Part shown: one piece after another, positions 54,742 through 63,862 of the stretch | How positions within the stretch are numbered: the stretch's first letter is position 1 | Layout: the number at the start of each line of letters is the position of its first letter | From: JBEIHX01 sp040381075 | GTDB taxonomy: Bacteria; Pseudomonadota; Alphaproteobacteria; Caulobacterales; Aquidulcibacteraceae | DNA: 64,000 nt | Direction of reading: 5' to 3' | NCBI GenBank assembly: GCA_040381075.1 | Contig: JBEIHX010000020.1 | Coordinates: forward strand, 3,217 to 67,216 | Translations under genes and position numbers: made by a program | Notes under the pieces: generated by a model | The model's input: the letters and a program-made list of their open reading frames with translations, nothing else | Told to the model about the DNA's origin: nothing | Database searches by the model: none

Positions 54742-56577
54742 TCAGGCGGCCGACTGCGCTCCAGCTGACAGTCGGCCCAGAAACGCGGCCGGCGCGAGGG
54801 CCGGGGCAAACACCCAGCCCTGTCCAAGTCCGCACCCCAGATTTCTGAGATGATCAAGCTGCGCGATCGTCTCTATGCCCTCGGCCGTACAGGTCAGTCC
54901 GAGGTCTTCGCTCATTGCGATGACGGATCGCACGACTGCTGAGCTGCGGCGGTCCCAGATGATGTTCTTCACGAAGCTGCGATCAATCTTGACGCCGGAG
55001 AACGCGAAGCGCGTGAGCGTTGCAAGGGAGGCATAGCCGGTGCCGAAGTCATCCAGAACCAGCCTGACCCCTCTCTCCGCCAGCGCCCCCAGCACGCGCG
55101 AGGACTGCTGCTGGTCAGCAAGAAGAGTGCTCTCCGTCACTTCGCAGGCGATGCGTTCGGCGTTGAGGCCGGAAGCGTCCAGCAATCGGATCAGGCGGCC
55201 CAGGAAGCCGTCCCTTTGGATTTGCAGGGGAGATACATTGATGTTGAACGTCAGCCCCCCAGCGGGAGCGCCCCAGGTTCGTATGCTTTCAAGGGCCTTG
55301 CGGGTGATCGCCTGGCCGAGATCATGGATGCCGCCGGACGCCTCGGCGGCGCGCACGAACTCAGTCGGCGATATGTCTCCAAGATCCCGGTGGCGCCATC
55401 TCGCGAGAACTTCCGCGCCCGCAATCCTGTTGTCACGAAGACTGATGATCGGCTGGAAGTAGGCGCCCAGTCCACTTGCGTTGGTTTGAAGATCACGAGA
55501 AAGGTCGATCGCGATCCTCTGCTCACGACGCTTCCTTTCAGCGATTCGTGCGTCGTGGCTGCGCAAACGTCCACGCCCGCTGTCCTTCGCTTCGCGCATC
55601 GCCAGAGCGGCGAAATTGGCGATTTCCGCTCCCGTTGCGGCGCAATCAAGACTGGCGAGTCCAGCACTTGCCGCGATCTTCAGGCCGTCAAGCACGCCAC
55701 CGCGGATTGGCCGTGAGATGACGTCAAGCAGACTTCGCCCCATCGCGCGCGCCGCCTGCGACGACATGGTCAGTATGACGCCGAATTCATCACTGCCGAG
55801 GCGCGCAACGGGTGTTCCGGAGGGACATGCGCTCAGAAGCCGCCCGGCCACCGCCTGCAAGAGCGCGTCGCCGCCGGAAGAACCCACCCATTGGTTGACG
55901 GAGCTGAAATGATCAATGTTGAAGTGGAGAAGACAGCCCGCACGCTCGCCGCGCTGAATGCGCGTCTCAAGCGACCCGAAGAACTCACTGCGGTTCATGA
56001 GTCCGGTCAGGTGGTCGCGCGTGGCCAGTTCGATCCGCTTGGCCTCAAGCTGCGCAGCAGTGATGCGGCTTGCCGTCATGGCGGCAAGGGTGGTGAGCAT
56101 GTCCACATGCCAGCCCGTGAAGAAGCCCGGCTGGCTGTTTTCGCTGTCTATGACCCCGATGACGGCGCCATCCCTGAAGATCGGGATCGCGAGCTCCGAC
56201 AGGCGCGGCGCATCATCGGTGATGTAGCGAGGGTCCTCGCGCGTGTCGGAAACCAGCACCGGCTCACCGACGGCGGCGCAATAACCGACAATTCCGGATC
56301 CGACCTGAAGCCGGATGATGTCGCAGAGTTCCCTGTTTTGTGGGTTTTTCGGGCCGAAAGCGGCCTTTTGGACCAGATCGCCGGATGTGTCATCCAACAG
56401 ATAGATGACGCAGTCTTCAAGTCCGATCCGGGCGACGGCCTGCTGGGCGAGATCCCACAGAATATCGTCGATGCTGTCGCTATGGTGCAGCAAAGTCGAG
56501 GCGAAGGCCTGAATGACCCGCAGATCCCTGAGCTGCTGTTCCAGGTCATTCATCGGCTGGGGCTGCGGCATGACCAT
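54742..56577 (-). CDS. GAF-GGDEF-EAL cyclic-di-GMP protein with degenerate GGDEF
   Basis: A 611-residue signalling protein without membrane segments. Residues about 20-175 form a GAF domain, 180-340 a GGDEF domain and 360-600 an EAL domain. The GGDEF signature is GSDEF (261-265), so cyclase activity is doubtful. The EAL part has EVLARW, NVSPLQI, ESTL, DDFGTGYASL, KIDRSF, AEGIET and GQGWVF, all expected residues, predicting a phosphodiesterase that cleaves c-di-GMP, controlled by the GAF domain. The start is uncertain among three close ATGs. Confidence 0.88.
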   Translation of the reverse strand: MVMPQPQPMNDLEQQLRDLRVIQAFASTLLHHSDSIDDILWDLAQQAVARIGLEDCVIYLLDDTSGDLVQKAAFGPKNPQNRELCDIIRLQVGSGIVGYCAAVGEPVLVSDTREDPRYITDDAPRLSELAIPIFRDGAVIGVIDSENSQPGFFTGWHVDMLTTLAAMTASRITAAQLEAKRIELATRDHLTGLMNRSEFFGSLETRIQRGERAGCLLHFNIDHFSSVNQWVGSSGGDALLQAVAGRLLSACPSGTPVARLGSDEFGVILTMSSQAARAMGRSLLDVISRPIRGGVLDGLKIAASAGLASLDCAATGAEIANFAALAMREAKDSGRGRLRSHDARIAERKRREQRIAIDLSRDLQTNASGLGAYFQPIISLRDNRIAGAEVLARWRHRDLGDISPTEFVRAAEASGGIHDLGQAITRKALESIRTWGAPAGGLTFNINVSPLQIQRDGFLGRLIRLLDASGLNAERIACEVTESTLLADQQQSSRVLGALAERGVRLVLDDFGTGYASLATLTRFAFSGVKIDRSFVKNIIWDRRSSAVVRSVIAMSEDLGLTCTAEGIETIAQLDHLRNLGCGLGQGWVFAPALAPAAFLGRLSAGAQSAA

Positions 56578-56945
56578 TCCAAGCAGGTCTGAAGATCAAT
56601 CAGTATCGCAATTAGATTAAAAGGATGTGAGAGAGCGACGCCAAACCGCGGGCCGGAAATGCCGCCGCAGTCCGGCAGGTCCACGCGCGGCAAGAGCCCG
56701 TTTGGGAAGGGCCGTGATCGAATCCGTCGACCTGTCAGGCGCCTGACGTCTTGATGGCGCGCGCGCTCATCTGGTGTGGGCTGCGATGGCGCGGGGGGCG
56801 TGTGCGTCAGTCAGATGCCGTCAGAGGTGAGCGGGCAGCCAACCACCGAAACGGGTCGTGGGGCTGTTCTGAGGGGCCAGTTGGCTGGCCTTGGCCCTAT
56901 CGCTTGGGCCGGCCAGTGCATTTGACATGATAACGCCATCGCCGG
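56578..56945. other. Intergenic region with a hairpin
   Basis: No gene is seen. A bulged hairpin lies at 56885-56916 (listed separately). A short AT-rich stretch (ATCAGTATCGCAATTAGATTAAAAGG at about 56597-56622, in parts) may carry the promoter of the c-di-GMP protein gene. Confidence 0.35.
56885..56916 (-). terminator. Possible hairpin terminator of the methyltransferase operon
   Basis: CTGGCC-TT-GGCCC pairs with GGGCC-GGCCAG around an 8-base loop, about 30 bases past the methyltransferase stop. No clear T-tract follows on the minus strand. Confidence 0.35.
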
Positions 56946-57662
56946 TCAGGTCTTGATCAGATAGCCGCCGGGCGCCGAGGCCCAGCCGAACTTGCGGATG
57001 CGCGGGGGTCTGCCCTCGAAGAAAGTCTCCACAGCCTCTGTCTCGCCTGGCCATTCGCGGATCGCGAACTCGTCGAACAGAACCACGCCGCCGGTCAGCA
57101 GCCTCGGCCAGAAGGCCCTCAGGGCCGCCAGTGTCGGTTCGTACAAATCCATGTCCAGGTGCAACAGCGACAGGCGAAGGCCCGGATTGTCGGCTACATA
57201 CGTCGCCGCGGTTTCGCGGACGTCGCCATCGACAAGCTCGATCCGGGGTCTCGCCTGGACAAAGGCGTCGCGATTGAAGGCGTCGACAAGGGCGAACAGG
57301 GTGTCGCGAAACGCGCCGGGGTTCCAGCCCTCAGCCGTATTGCCGACGCGCGCGTCCTGCCCATCCTTATCCGTCCGGTCAGCCAGGCCCCGGAAATGGT
57401 CAAAGCCAAGCACCCTTCGGGTGCGATCACCGGGGCAGAAGGTTTCCAGGAAGCGGGCGAAAGTGAGCAGGGAGGACCCCTTGTAAACCCCGCATTCGAC
57501 AATATCGCCAGGAAGGTCCTCAACCAGCTTGAAGACCTCGTAGTGGGCGAAGGCCTTCATGACATGCATGCGTCGGCCGAAGCTGCCCAGATTGGCGATC
57601 AGGTCGTGATCATCAATGTGGGTCCGCAGGAGCGCGCGCAGGGTTTCGTCAGCGGGGATCAT
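56946..57662 (-). CDS. TylF/MycF-like methyltransferase
   Basis: A 238-residue SAM-dependent O-methyltransferase-like protein of the TylF family (macrocin/mycinamicin sugar O-methyltransferases and many glycan relatives). The SAM-binding signature is GDIVECGVYKGSSLLTFARF, in its key part VECGVYKGSS; LGFDHFRGL and LSLLHLDMDLYEPTLAALRAFW follow, with the metal-binding Asp set in DMDLYEP and FDEF. It overlaps the PhyH-like gene by 4 bases and is the last gene of the cluster. The acceptor is unknown. Confidence 0.88.
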   Translation of the reverse strand: MIPADETLRALLRTHIDDHDLIANLGSFGRRMHVMKAFAHYEVFKLVEDLPGDIVECGVYKGSSLLTFARFLETFCPGDRTRRVLGFDHFRGLADRTDKDGQDARVGNTAEGWNPGAFRDTLFALVDAFNRDAFVQARPRIELVDGDVRETAATYVADNPGLRLSLLHLDMDLYEPTLAALRAFWPRLLTGGVVLFDEFAIREWPGETEAVETFFEGRPPRIRKFGWASAPGGYLIKT

Positions 57663-58501
57663 GGCTGTTCCTCGGAATGGATCAGGTCAGGGTGGAGGGA
57701 CTTGAAGGTCTCGAAGCCGTCAACCCTGCGGTTGCGCCAGCCCCGCGCCCGCATCTCCGGGGCCAGCAGGTCGCCAAACCGGACCTGCACCGAAAAGCGA
57801 TGGCGGGGCCCCGGGTTAAAGCCGGAGCGATGGACCAGGCGATTGTGAAACAGGGCGACATCGCCGGGGGCGAGGCACAGGGTCTGCGCATTGGCCTCAA
57901 GGCTTGCCTGCAAATGCGCGGCGATAAAGGCGTCGCGGGTGGCAAGGCGCCGGCCTTCGCCATTGCGCTTGAACCGGATGTCCACCGGATACAGGCGATC
58001 CGACAGATCCGGCGCCACCTGGATGGAGCCATTTGCCGGCCCGGCGGGTGTCAGGGGAAGCCAGGCCGTGACGAACCTGTTGCTCAGGACATTGTACGGA
58101 AAATCCTGATGCCAGCCAAAGCCCCGCCACGCCTCGCCAGCAAGGTCCATCCTGAACACCGCATGCTGGAAGGGGGCATGGACCCGCGTGGCCCCAACCA
58201 TTCGCCTTGCAGCGGCCACCAGCGGTTCGGCAGTCACCAGTTGCTGGAAAACCATGGTTTCGCGGAAGGCGTCATAGACGTGGCTCAAACGCGCCCGGTC
58301 GTGACGTCGAACCTCGTCGACAACCTCGTCCAGATCGGCGTCAGGCCCCGAGCCAGGCGCCATCATGTCTATCAGGGTGTTGACTGCCTCTCCGATAAGA
58401 GCCGCAGGCATCAAACCCCTTTCAAGGCGCAGCAGGGCCGCCCCTCGACCCATGTGCGCCGCTTGCGGGTCCTGCTCGATTGCTGCGCCGGAATTGTTCA
58501 T
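57659..58501 (-). CDS. PhyH-like Fe(II)/2-oxoglutarate dioxygenase 1
   Basis: A 280-residue phytanoyl-CoA dioxygenase-like protein. The metal-binding HxD is His131-x-Asp133 (GWHQDFPYN), the distal His is 224 (NRLVHRSGFN) and the 2-oxoglutarate-binding Arg is likely in RHRFSVQVRFGD. It is translationally coupled to the methyltransferase. The ATG chosen lies six codons after a possible GTG start. Substrate unknown; family members hydroxylate lipids, amino acids and natural-product scaffolds. Confidence 0.85.
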   Translation of the reverse strand: MNNSGAAIEQDPQAAHMGRGAALLRLERGLMPAALIGEAVNTLIDMMAPGSGPDADLDEVVDEVRRHDRARLSHVYDAFRETMVFQQLVTAEPLVAAARRMVGATRVHAPFQHAVFRMDLAGEAWRGFGWHQDFPYNVLSNRFVTAWLPLTPAGPANGSIQVAPDLSDRLYPVDIRFKRNGEGRRLATRDAFIAAHLQASLEANAQTLCLAPGDVALFHNRLVHRSGFNPGPRHRFSVQVRFGDLLAPEMRARGWRNRRVDGFETFKSLHPDLIHSEEQP

Positions 58502-58660
58502 GTCGCGGAAGATAGCCACAGCCGGTTAATCATGCCTGTCAAGCCGGGTCCGATGGACGCGCGGCGTTTATTGCATCGAACCATGCTCTATCCCTTTCAA
58601 TCGGCGCTGCGCTTTCCGCCCTGAGGTCGCCCTGGTCAGGATTGCGCGGGCCCTGGCGTC

Positions 58661-59590
58661 TCAGGCCTTGTTCACGCTGTTGGCCTTCATGCGGGCGGCG
58701 CCGTCCGCATCGAGATCCATGCGTGTGTCATCAAGCTGAAGCGGCCCCTTAAGTCCGGCATTGATCAGGTCCATTCCCGCCGCTGAGCCCGCAGCCCGCT
58801 CGAACAGGTAGCGAAGGGATATCCGCTCATGGTCAGACGCATCCGGCTGGGTCCCGTGAAGGGTGCAGGCATGCCACATGGACACCGACCCCGCCTCGCC
58901 GAGCAACATGATCTGGCGACAGTCCAGGGCGTGCCCGCCGCTGCAATAGCGCCAATGCCCAGGGGACGTTCGTTGCAGGTCATGGGGGAAGCGGGCGGCC
59001 CCAAGCCGATGGCTGCCCTCCAGGAGATAGAGCGGCGAATCAGCGGGCCCGACCCGGGACAGATAGACATAAAGTGTCAGGAAGTCGGCCTCGCGCCCCT
59101 TGAAGTCGATCAGATCCTGGTGGAAGTCGATGCCGTAAAAATAGGTCACGTCGCGGTATTGGGGCCGCACATAGGGCCCGAGGTTATTCACCGGATTGCC
59201 GGCGATCCGCGCCTTCAGCCAAGCTGGCATGGCGCTGTCGGGAACGCCGCAGACCACCTTGCGATCCAGGATGCGGTAGCCTTCGCCAAGCACCGCCGCC
59301 AGGCCCGCAACGATCTGCGGGGACTGCTCAATGAAGTCGAGGCGACCAGCGAACCGTTCGAGCAGGTTTCGCCCGGCCCTGGGATTGACCCCACGATAGT
59401 GCGGGTCGGCATCGAATGCCTTCTCGTCCAGGAACAAGTCAGAGTCCCAAGGGCGGTCCGCCTTCAGATCCGCCAGCAGCCTGCCGCATGTCCCGCCATC
59501 GAGCGGCTGACCAAAGCGGTGAAAGCCCCTTTCGATGAAATCTTCGACCGCAGAAGGGACAAAAGACGTCGACAGGTCCGCCGAGATCAC
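58661..59590 (-). CDS. PhyH-like Fe(II)/2-oxoglutarate dioxygenase 2
   Basis: A 309-residue second phytanoyl-CoA dioxygenase-like protein, only distantly alike to its neighbour. The HxD is His157-x-Asp159 (DFHQDLIDFKG), the distal His is in MWHACTLHGTQPD and the Arg in ERISLRYLF. The GTG start is chosen because GGGGATG precedes it and the protein then opens in family style; an ATG 40 codons earlier has unrelated sequence. It lies 159 bases ahead of dioxygenase 1 on the same strand. Confidence 0.82.
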   Translation of the reverse strand: MISADLSTSFVPSAVEDFIERGFHRFGQPLDGGTCGRLLADLKADRPWDSDLFLDEKAFDADPHYRGVNPRAGRNLLERFAGRLDFIEQSPQIVAGLAAVLGEGYRILDRKVVCGVPDSAMPAWLKARIAGNPVNNLGPYVRPQYRDVTYFYGIDFHQDLIDFKGREADFLTLYVYLSRVGPADSPLYLLEGSHRLGAARFPHDLQRTSPGHWRYCSGGHALDCRQIMLLGEAGSVSMWHACTLHGTQPDASDHERISLRYLFERAAGSAAGMDLINAGLKGPLQLDDTRMDLDADGAARMKANSVNKA

Positions 59591-59924
59591 GAGACATCCC
59601 CTTCGATTGTCTGCAGTTTGGCGAGAAACGTTAACTGACAGAATTAATGTCTCGTAAAAGGGCCGGTGTCCCTGTACCGCCAACAGGAGATTTCCAATCG
59701 CTGGGGTCAATGGCTGAGCACACTGCGGGCCATGGTGCGCGCCGGGCTCTGCAGTTCTCCCTGCGGTCGCCGCCTTGGGCTGCAGGTTTCCGGTCAGGGT
59801 CGGGTGGATCGAAGTGGTGCGCGCGGGCGTTGCCGCAGTCTGGGGAGCTATCGTGCCATCGCGCGCGTTCGGGATGGGCGCACTCGGTCGTGCCTACGAT
59901 GAGTGTCAGATCGGTTTTGGACCC
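59591..59924. other. Boundary between PhyH genes and IS remnants
   Basis: Open frames occur on both strands but none resembles a known protein. It probably contains decayed sequence at the edge of the IS110-type remnant and the promoter of dioxygenase 2. Confidence 0.3.
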
Positions 59925-60913
59925 CAAACCATCACGACCTCTTGGAAGGTCGTCTTGATGCGCCACATGGTGTGCACGGTCACTGCCAGCCTGAGAACCA
60001 GTGCGACTTTGGCCTCGCGCCAGCCGTGTCTCCGGGCGACCGCCCCGGGCCGAGCCCGAAGCCGTGGCCCGCTCCGGGTTCGGGAGAAGATGACGTTCGT
60101 CGCTGCGAACAGGCGCTGCCTGGTGACGCCATTGGCGCTGTTGGACACCAGCCCGTTCTGGCTGATCTTGCCAGGCTCGTAGGGTCCGGGCGTCAGCCCG
60201 AGGCGAGCGCCCACGCTGGACCATCGCGAAAGCGCAACGCGTCATTGAGGGCCGCCACACCGACCATCGCACTGAACGGTTCGGGGTCAGGCCACATCAT
60301 CAGTCAAAAGACGGCTCCGCTCGTCCTGGAAATCGACCATCTTCGACTGTCGAGCTCGGCAATCCGGATGGGGCTTTCGCGCCGGGTCCGCATGCGGGCT
60401 TTGAAGACAGGCACGAGTTCCGGGCGACCGCCAGATCGGCTTCGATAATCTCTCGGCCCGGCGTGTGAACCCGCCGACCAACTTTTCGAAACTGCCGCGA
60501 GACGCCTTAAGCGGCTCCCTGATCTCGTTGTGAAGCTTGACGCGCGTCCCGACCGGTGTCTGGCTTGCCGTGAGCATCGACCGGTTGACACCGGGCCTGG
60601 CAGCTCTTGAGCTGCGGGGCTTGGAACCGGCAGGTGCAGACGATTGGGAGCTGCCCTGCTGAAAAGGCATCTCAAGGCCGAACGGCCGGCGGGCTGCCCT
60701 CCATGCTGACCCGCTCAAGGCCTCCGTTGCATCAACCAGTCGCCAATGGCGTCGGGGCGAGCCGGCGCATGCGCTCCGGCCAACTGTCGCCCATCCGGAC
60801 GCCCAACCCGCATGGCGGTCTCCTCTTGCGACACGTCCGGGGCTGCAAGAATTGCCATTGCATAGTCCCTGCTCTGGCAAGTCCGGGCAAAGAGCCGGCG
60901 CGACTGGTCTCAT
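59925..60913 (-). pseudogene. Decayed IS110-family transposase
   Basis: Minus-strand frames together resemble an IS110/IS116/IS902-type transposase. The C-terminal part reads ARLGLTPGPYEPGKISQNG and later KVALVLRLAVTVHTMW; just upstream another frame has PFSAMVGVAALNDALRFRD, matching the GVG...A...FATIDDPARF segment. Further upstream NRSMLTASQTPVGTR and LHNEIREPLKAS match the middle of such enzymes. The pieces lie in different frames, so at least one frameshift has occurred. The ends of the element are not visible. The catalytic N-terminus is not recognised with confidence. Confidence 0.6.
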
Positions 60914-61139
60914 TACTGCAGCGGCTGGGCCGCAGACGGGGGCCGGCCATGACGCTTGATGGTATAGATTTCTGACGGAGCGCTTTGGCCGCGCTGACGG
61001 AAAGGTTCAGAGCCCGCCTAAAGTACGCGGCGTGGTCATCGCAGGATCCTGGCGCGGGGTGTGTTGCGACACGCAGGTCAACCTGAGGATCGTCTCAATG
61101 ACTGATCCGTGCCGCAACATCTTGCCATGGGCGGGCCAC

Positions 61140-61485
61140 CACGTTGGCTTTGTCCGGCCACGCCTCGCGCACCTACTCCGTGAAAGCCTCTGCGAACAAG
61201 GCGGGCTCCAGACGGTTTATCAGGATGATCCGCCAACGCCCGGCACACCAGGGCTCATGCGGGCAGACAGCGACGCAGAAAATCAATGCGCTGTTACCCC
61301 CCCCGGTCGGCGATCACGTCACAATCCTCGCAGTCGCAGATTCCGCCGCAGACGACCGGGAACAGGATTTCCCGAAGTGGATTCATGACCCGCCAAGGGT
61401 CACGTCGGTCTTCGATCTCGCCAGGATGGCCCAGAGTCGGCTTCAGCCTCGATCTCTGGAAGGCTTCAGCGAACCGGAATTCCAT
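61140..61485 (-). pseudogene. Decayed ISAs1-family transposase N-terminus
   Basis: From Met at 61485 the frame reads IEDRRDPWRVMNPLREILFPVVCGGICDCEDCDVIADRGG, the start of ISAs1 (H-repeat) transposases as seen in DPWRVMNPLREILF. After the C8 run near 61297 the frame breaks; QRIDFLRRCLPA and, in another frame, INRLEPALFAEAFTE and VREAWPD continue the match, with a stop at 61173-61175. It is inactive by frameshift and stop, and the catalytic C-terminal part is missing. Confidence 0.7.
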
Positions 61486-61662
61486 GGCTGCGCCCGAGGC
61501 AAATGAACCAACCACCCGAAGATACACGCGACATGCATCCGCGAGGCGCCGTTAGCCAGAGTTCGGCGTCCTGCTTCGGCGGTTCGCGACATTGTCGTTG
61601 CCCGACATTGCCCATTCCGATCGTTGACCTTAGATGTTTGGTCCTCCAGCGTGATCGGGGGG

Positions 61663-62520
61663 ATGATGAGCGAACGGGTAGACAGAATCCTGCGCGGCCT
61701 GGGCTGGATCTTCTATGCACTGGCGGCGGTCGCCGGCGGGCTTGTCATTCTTGATCTGGCGGCCGGTGGGCCGGCCGGCGCCCCTGCCATCGCAAACCTT
61801 GGCAAGAAGCTCGACGCTGCGATTTTTCCCGTTCTGCTTGGATTTTTTTCGATCGTCTTTGTGGCGCTTGCGTGGGAGTTTGTGCGGCGCCAGGGCTCAG
61901 CTGGGAGGATTGGCAAAGACGCTGGCGCGGTGATTCTGGCGCTCAGCCGGACAGGTCCCCTGGCACGCTTTGCGCCTTTCGCGGGAACTCTGGTGCTGGT
62001 GGTGCTGATGAACATGTTGGTGTTCGCGCCGAACCTGTTCAGTCTGGAGCGCGAGGGCATCGGGTTCGACGCCATGGCGGCTTTCGGCTTTTTCTACGTG
62101 GTGGGTCATTTCCTCCTGATCGTGTTCGGGTTGCGTGCACTGCGTAATCGGCCGTTCTTTGTGCTCACACAACACGGATTTTTCTATGCGCCAGGCGACC
62201 TTTCGCCAGGATTTGTCCGCTGGGCCGACATTACGCACGTCAAGGAAACGCGGCTCTTGTATGGGCCTGGGTCGTATGCCGGGCCCAGCACGCAGACGGC
62301 GCTGGTGGTCACCCTCAAGAACGCGAAGGCCCATGCCCGGGCGTATAATCCGCTCTTGCGTGCGCTGCACGCGCTTCTGCTGCCGGTTGTTCGATATCAG
62401 GCCGGCGGAAGCGGCGATATGGTGCTTGTTTCGGCCGATTTCGGTGCGCGCTATGAAGAGGTCAGAGGCCTCATCGGACAACACGTGCGGTTAGAAACGC
62501 AAGAGGCTCAGACCCTATGA
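61663..62520 (+). CDS. Unknown polytopic membrane protein
   Basis: A 285-residue protein with about four membrane segments: WIFYALAAVAGGLVIL, AIFPVLLGFFSIVFVALAW, TLVLVVLMNMLVFAP and FFYVVGHFLLIVFGL. A soluble C-terminal part with VLTQHGFFYAPG...RWADITHVKETR resembles bacterial PH-like domains seen in STM3941-type proteins, only weakly. The function is not recognised. Start could be either of two adjacent ATGs; GGGGGG lies directly before. It sits alone between IS remnants, in full frame, so it is probably an intact gene. Confidence 0.65.
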   Translation: MMSERVDRILRGLGWIFYALAAVAGGLVILDLAAGGPAGAPAIANLGKKLDAAIFPVLLGFFSIVFVALAWEFVRRQGSAGRIGKDAGAVILALSRTGPLARFAPFAGTLVLVVLMNMLVFAPNLFSLEREGIGFDAMAAFGFFYVVGHFLLIVFGLRALRNRPFFVLTQHGFFYAPGDLSPGFVRWADITHVKETRLLYGPGSYAGPSTQTALVVTLKNAKAHARAYNPLLRALHALLLPVVRYQAGGSGDMVLVSADFGARYEEVRGLIGQHVRLETQEAQTL

Positions 62521-62589
62521 TGGTGAGGTGAGCAAACGGGTTGGGCGGCCTCTCCCACGGCATTCTCCTTGCGAGGGCTGCGCCAGAAC

Positions 62590-62815
62590 GAGCTGGGGCC
62601 GAGTGGACAACCTATTGGCAGACCACACCTGGCCGCCTGCCAGCGCGGCTGCTCCGTCGCCTTCATCACCGCTGCGTCGCTGGCCTCGCAATTGATGGAG
62701 GCGTGCGATGAGCAACGCCTCCTGCGGCTGCAGCAAACATTGGCGAGCGTGCAGCTGCTCATCGTCGACGAGCTCTGCCATGCGCCGCCGTCGTCATATC
62801 GACGGCGCTGCGAGG
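62590..62815 (+). pseudogene. Fragment of IS21-type istB ATPase
   Basis: The plus-strand frame reads GPSGQPIGRPHLAACQRG, CSVAFITAASLASQLMEA and EQRLLRLQQTLASVQLLIVDEL, matching the Walker A-to-Walker B section of IS21 IstB helper proteins. The P-loop GPSGTGKTHLA is corrupted (GQPIGRP), and the rest of the gene is missing; vapC begins in the opposite direction directly after. Confidence 0.75.
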
Positions 62816-62821
62816 CAATGC

Positions 62822-63226
62822 TCAGCGAAACGGATTCTCGATACGCAGGGCGGCGAATTTCTGTCCATGCTGCATGTCTTCGCTCAGGACTGCGTCGCAA
62901 CCGCTCTCCAGCGCCGCGGCTACAATCGAGGCATCGTAGATGTTGAGTTCATGCACGGTCGATAGGGACAATGCGCGCTCGTGAACGTTCAGTGTCAGTG
63001 GAACGACTTCCAGATTGGCTTTGAGGGCTTCGAGCACTTCTTGGGTCTCTGCCCAGGTCAATGCAAGCTTGCGTCGTGCGACGGACGTGAACTCATTGAG
63101 CACCTGGACGCTGATGACGCCGCCATTGGCGATCAGGCTCTCTGCCTTGCCTGCCCTGGCGGCGTCGCCGGACATCAGATAGACCACGACATTGGTGTCG
63201 AAGAAGGGGCGTTTAGCGCCGCTCAT
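62822..63226 (-). CDS. vapC: PIN-domain toxin VapC
   Basis: A 134-residue PIN-domain ribonuclease, the toxin of a VapBC type II system, likely cleaving tRNA or other RNA. The PIN acidic residues are in FFDTNVVVYL (Asp10), NEFTSVARR (Glu), IYDASIVAAAL (Asp) and LSEDMQHG (Asp). It overlaps the antitoxin gene by 14 bases. The start chosen is MSGAKRP. Its 3' end touches the istB fragment. Confidence 0.9.
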   Translation of the reverse strand: MSGAKRPFFDTNVVVYLMSGDAARAGKAESLIANGGVISVQVLNEFTSVARRKLALTWAETQEVLEALKANLEVVPLTLNVHERALSLSTVHELNIYDASIVAAALESGCDAVLSEDMQHGQKFAALRIENPFR

Positions 63227-63446
63227 TGGCTTCGAGCCGGTCGAACTTGAAATCGGCGGGCAGGCGTCCACGGAGCTTGCGCAGACGTGTCAGCAACTCG
63301 CGGGGGGCGGGCTTCCTGTCCACTTCAAGAGAGCGGGCGCCCATAACCTGGATCTCAATCTGGTCGCCCTCTTTCAGTCTCAGCGCATCAACGACGCTCT
63401 GAGGCAGGCGCACGGCGAGCGAATTGCCCCACTTGGCGACTTGCAT
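63213..63446 (-). CDS. vapB: AbrB-family antitoxin VapB
   Basis: A 77-residue AbrB/MazE-like swapped-hairpin DNA-binding antitoxin. MQVAKWGNSLAVRLPQSVV and LRLKEGDQIEIQ are the diagnostic N-terminal segments; the basic-acidic tail likely wraps VapC. GAGGG lies 8 bases before the ATG; longer upstream codons are not used. It is first in the operon and overlaps vapC. The palindrome at 63464-63488 is its probable operator. Confidence 0.9.
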   Translation of the reverse strand: MQVAKWGNSLAVRLPQSVVDALRLKEGDQIEIQVMGARSLEVDRKPAPRELLTRLRKLRGRLPADFKFDRLEANERR

Positions 63447-63463
63447 GACCAAACCCTCAAAAA

Positions 63464-63488
63464 GATATACCGAAAAGTGTTGTATATC
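63464..63488. promoter_or_regulatory. Predicted VapBC operator
   Basis: The inverted repeat GATATAC-N11-GTATATC lies 18 bases upstream of the vapB start and overlaps the AT-rich promoter region. VapB-type antitoxins bind such palindromes to repress their own operon. Confidence 0.6.
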
Positions 63489-63639
63489 ATTGGCCTGCGC
63501 TTTGCAAGACGTCTCCTTGCCCCGGCCGCCGCTGTGCGCGTCACGGCAGCTGTGGCGGGGTTCATGCGGCTGAAGCATTATTCTGTGAGCTGTGTGCGGT
63601 GCTGACATTTCGACCATCGTCAACGCGATCCCTGGCGCC

Positions 63640-63862
63640 GCGAGCATGGCGTCGCCGACGATTGCGCCGTGCTTTCGGCCATCGGCGTCGACGATTGCGG
63701 AAAGCGCCGCGTGCTCGGCGTCTCCATCAAAGTGTCAGAGGCCGAAGTCCATTGGCGCGCATTTCTGGAAAGCCTCGTCGCGCGTGGCCTGCAGGGCGTC
63801 GAGTGCATTACCAGCGATGATCACGCTGGCCTGAAAGCCGCTCGAAAGGCCGTGCTGCCGGG
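63640..63862 (+). pseudogene. Internal fragment of an IS256-family transposase
   Basis: The plus-strand frame reads CAVLSAIGVDDCGKRRVLGVS, EVHWRAFLESLVARGLQGV and SDDHAGLKAARKAVL, matching the middle of IS256/MuDR-type transposases. The match begins about here and stops abruptly at 63862, where the next element begins; both the N-terminal and C-terminal parts are missing. Confidence 0.8.

Noticed and set aside
53655..59720. Similar GGGTCAATGGCnGAG segments near 53660 and 59700
   Set aside because: The match is only about 15 bases without extended homology, too short to call a repeat or IS end.
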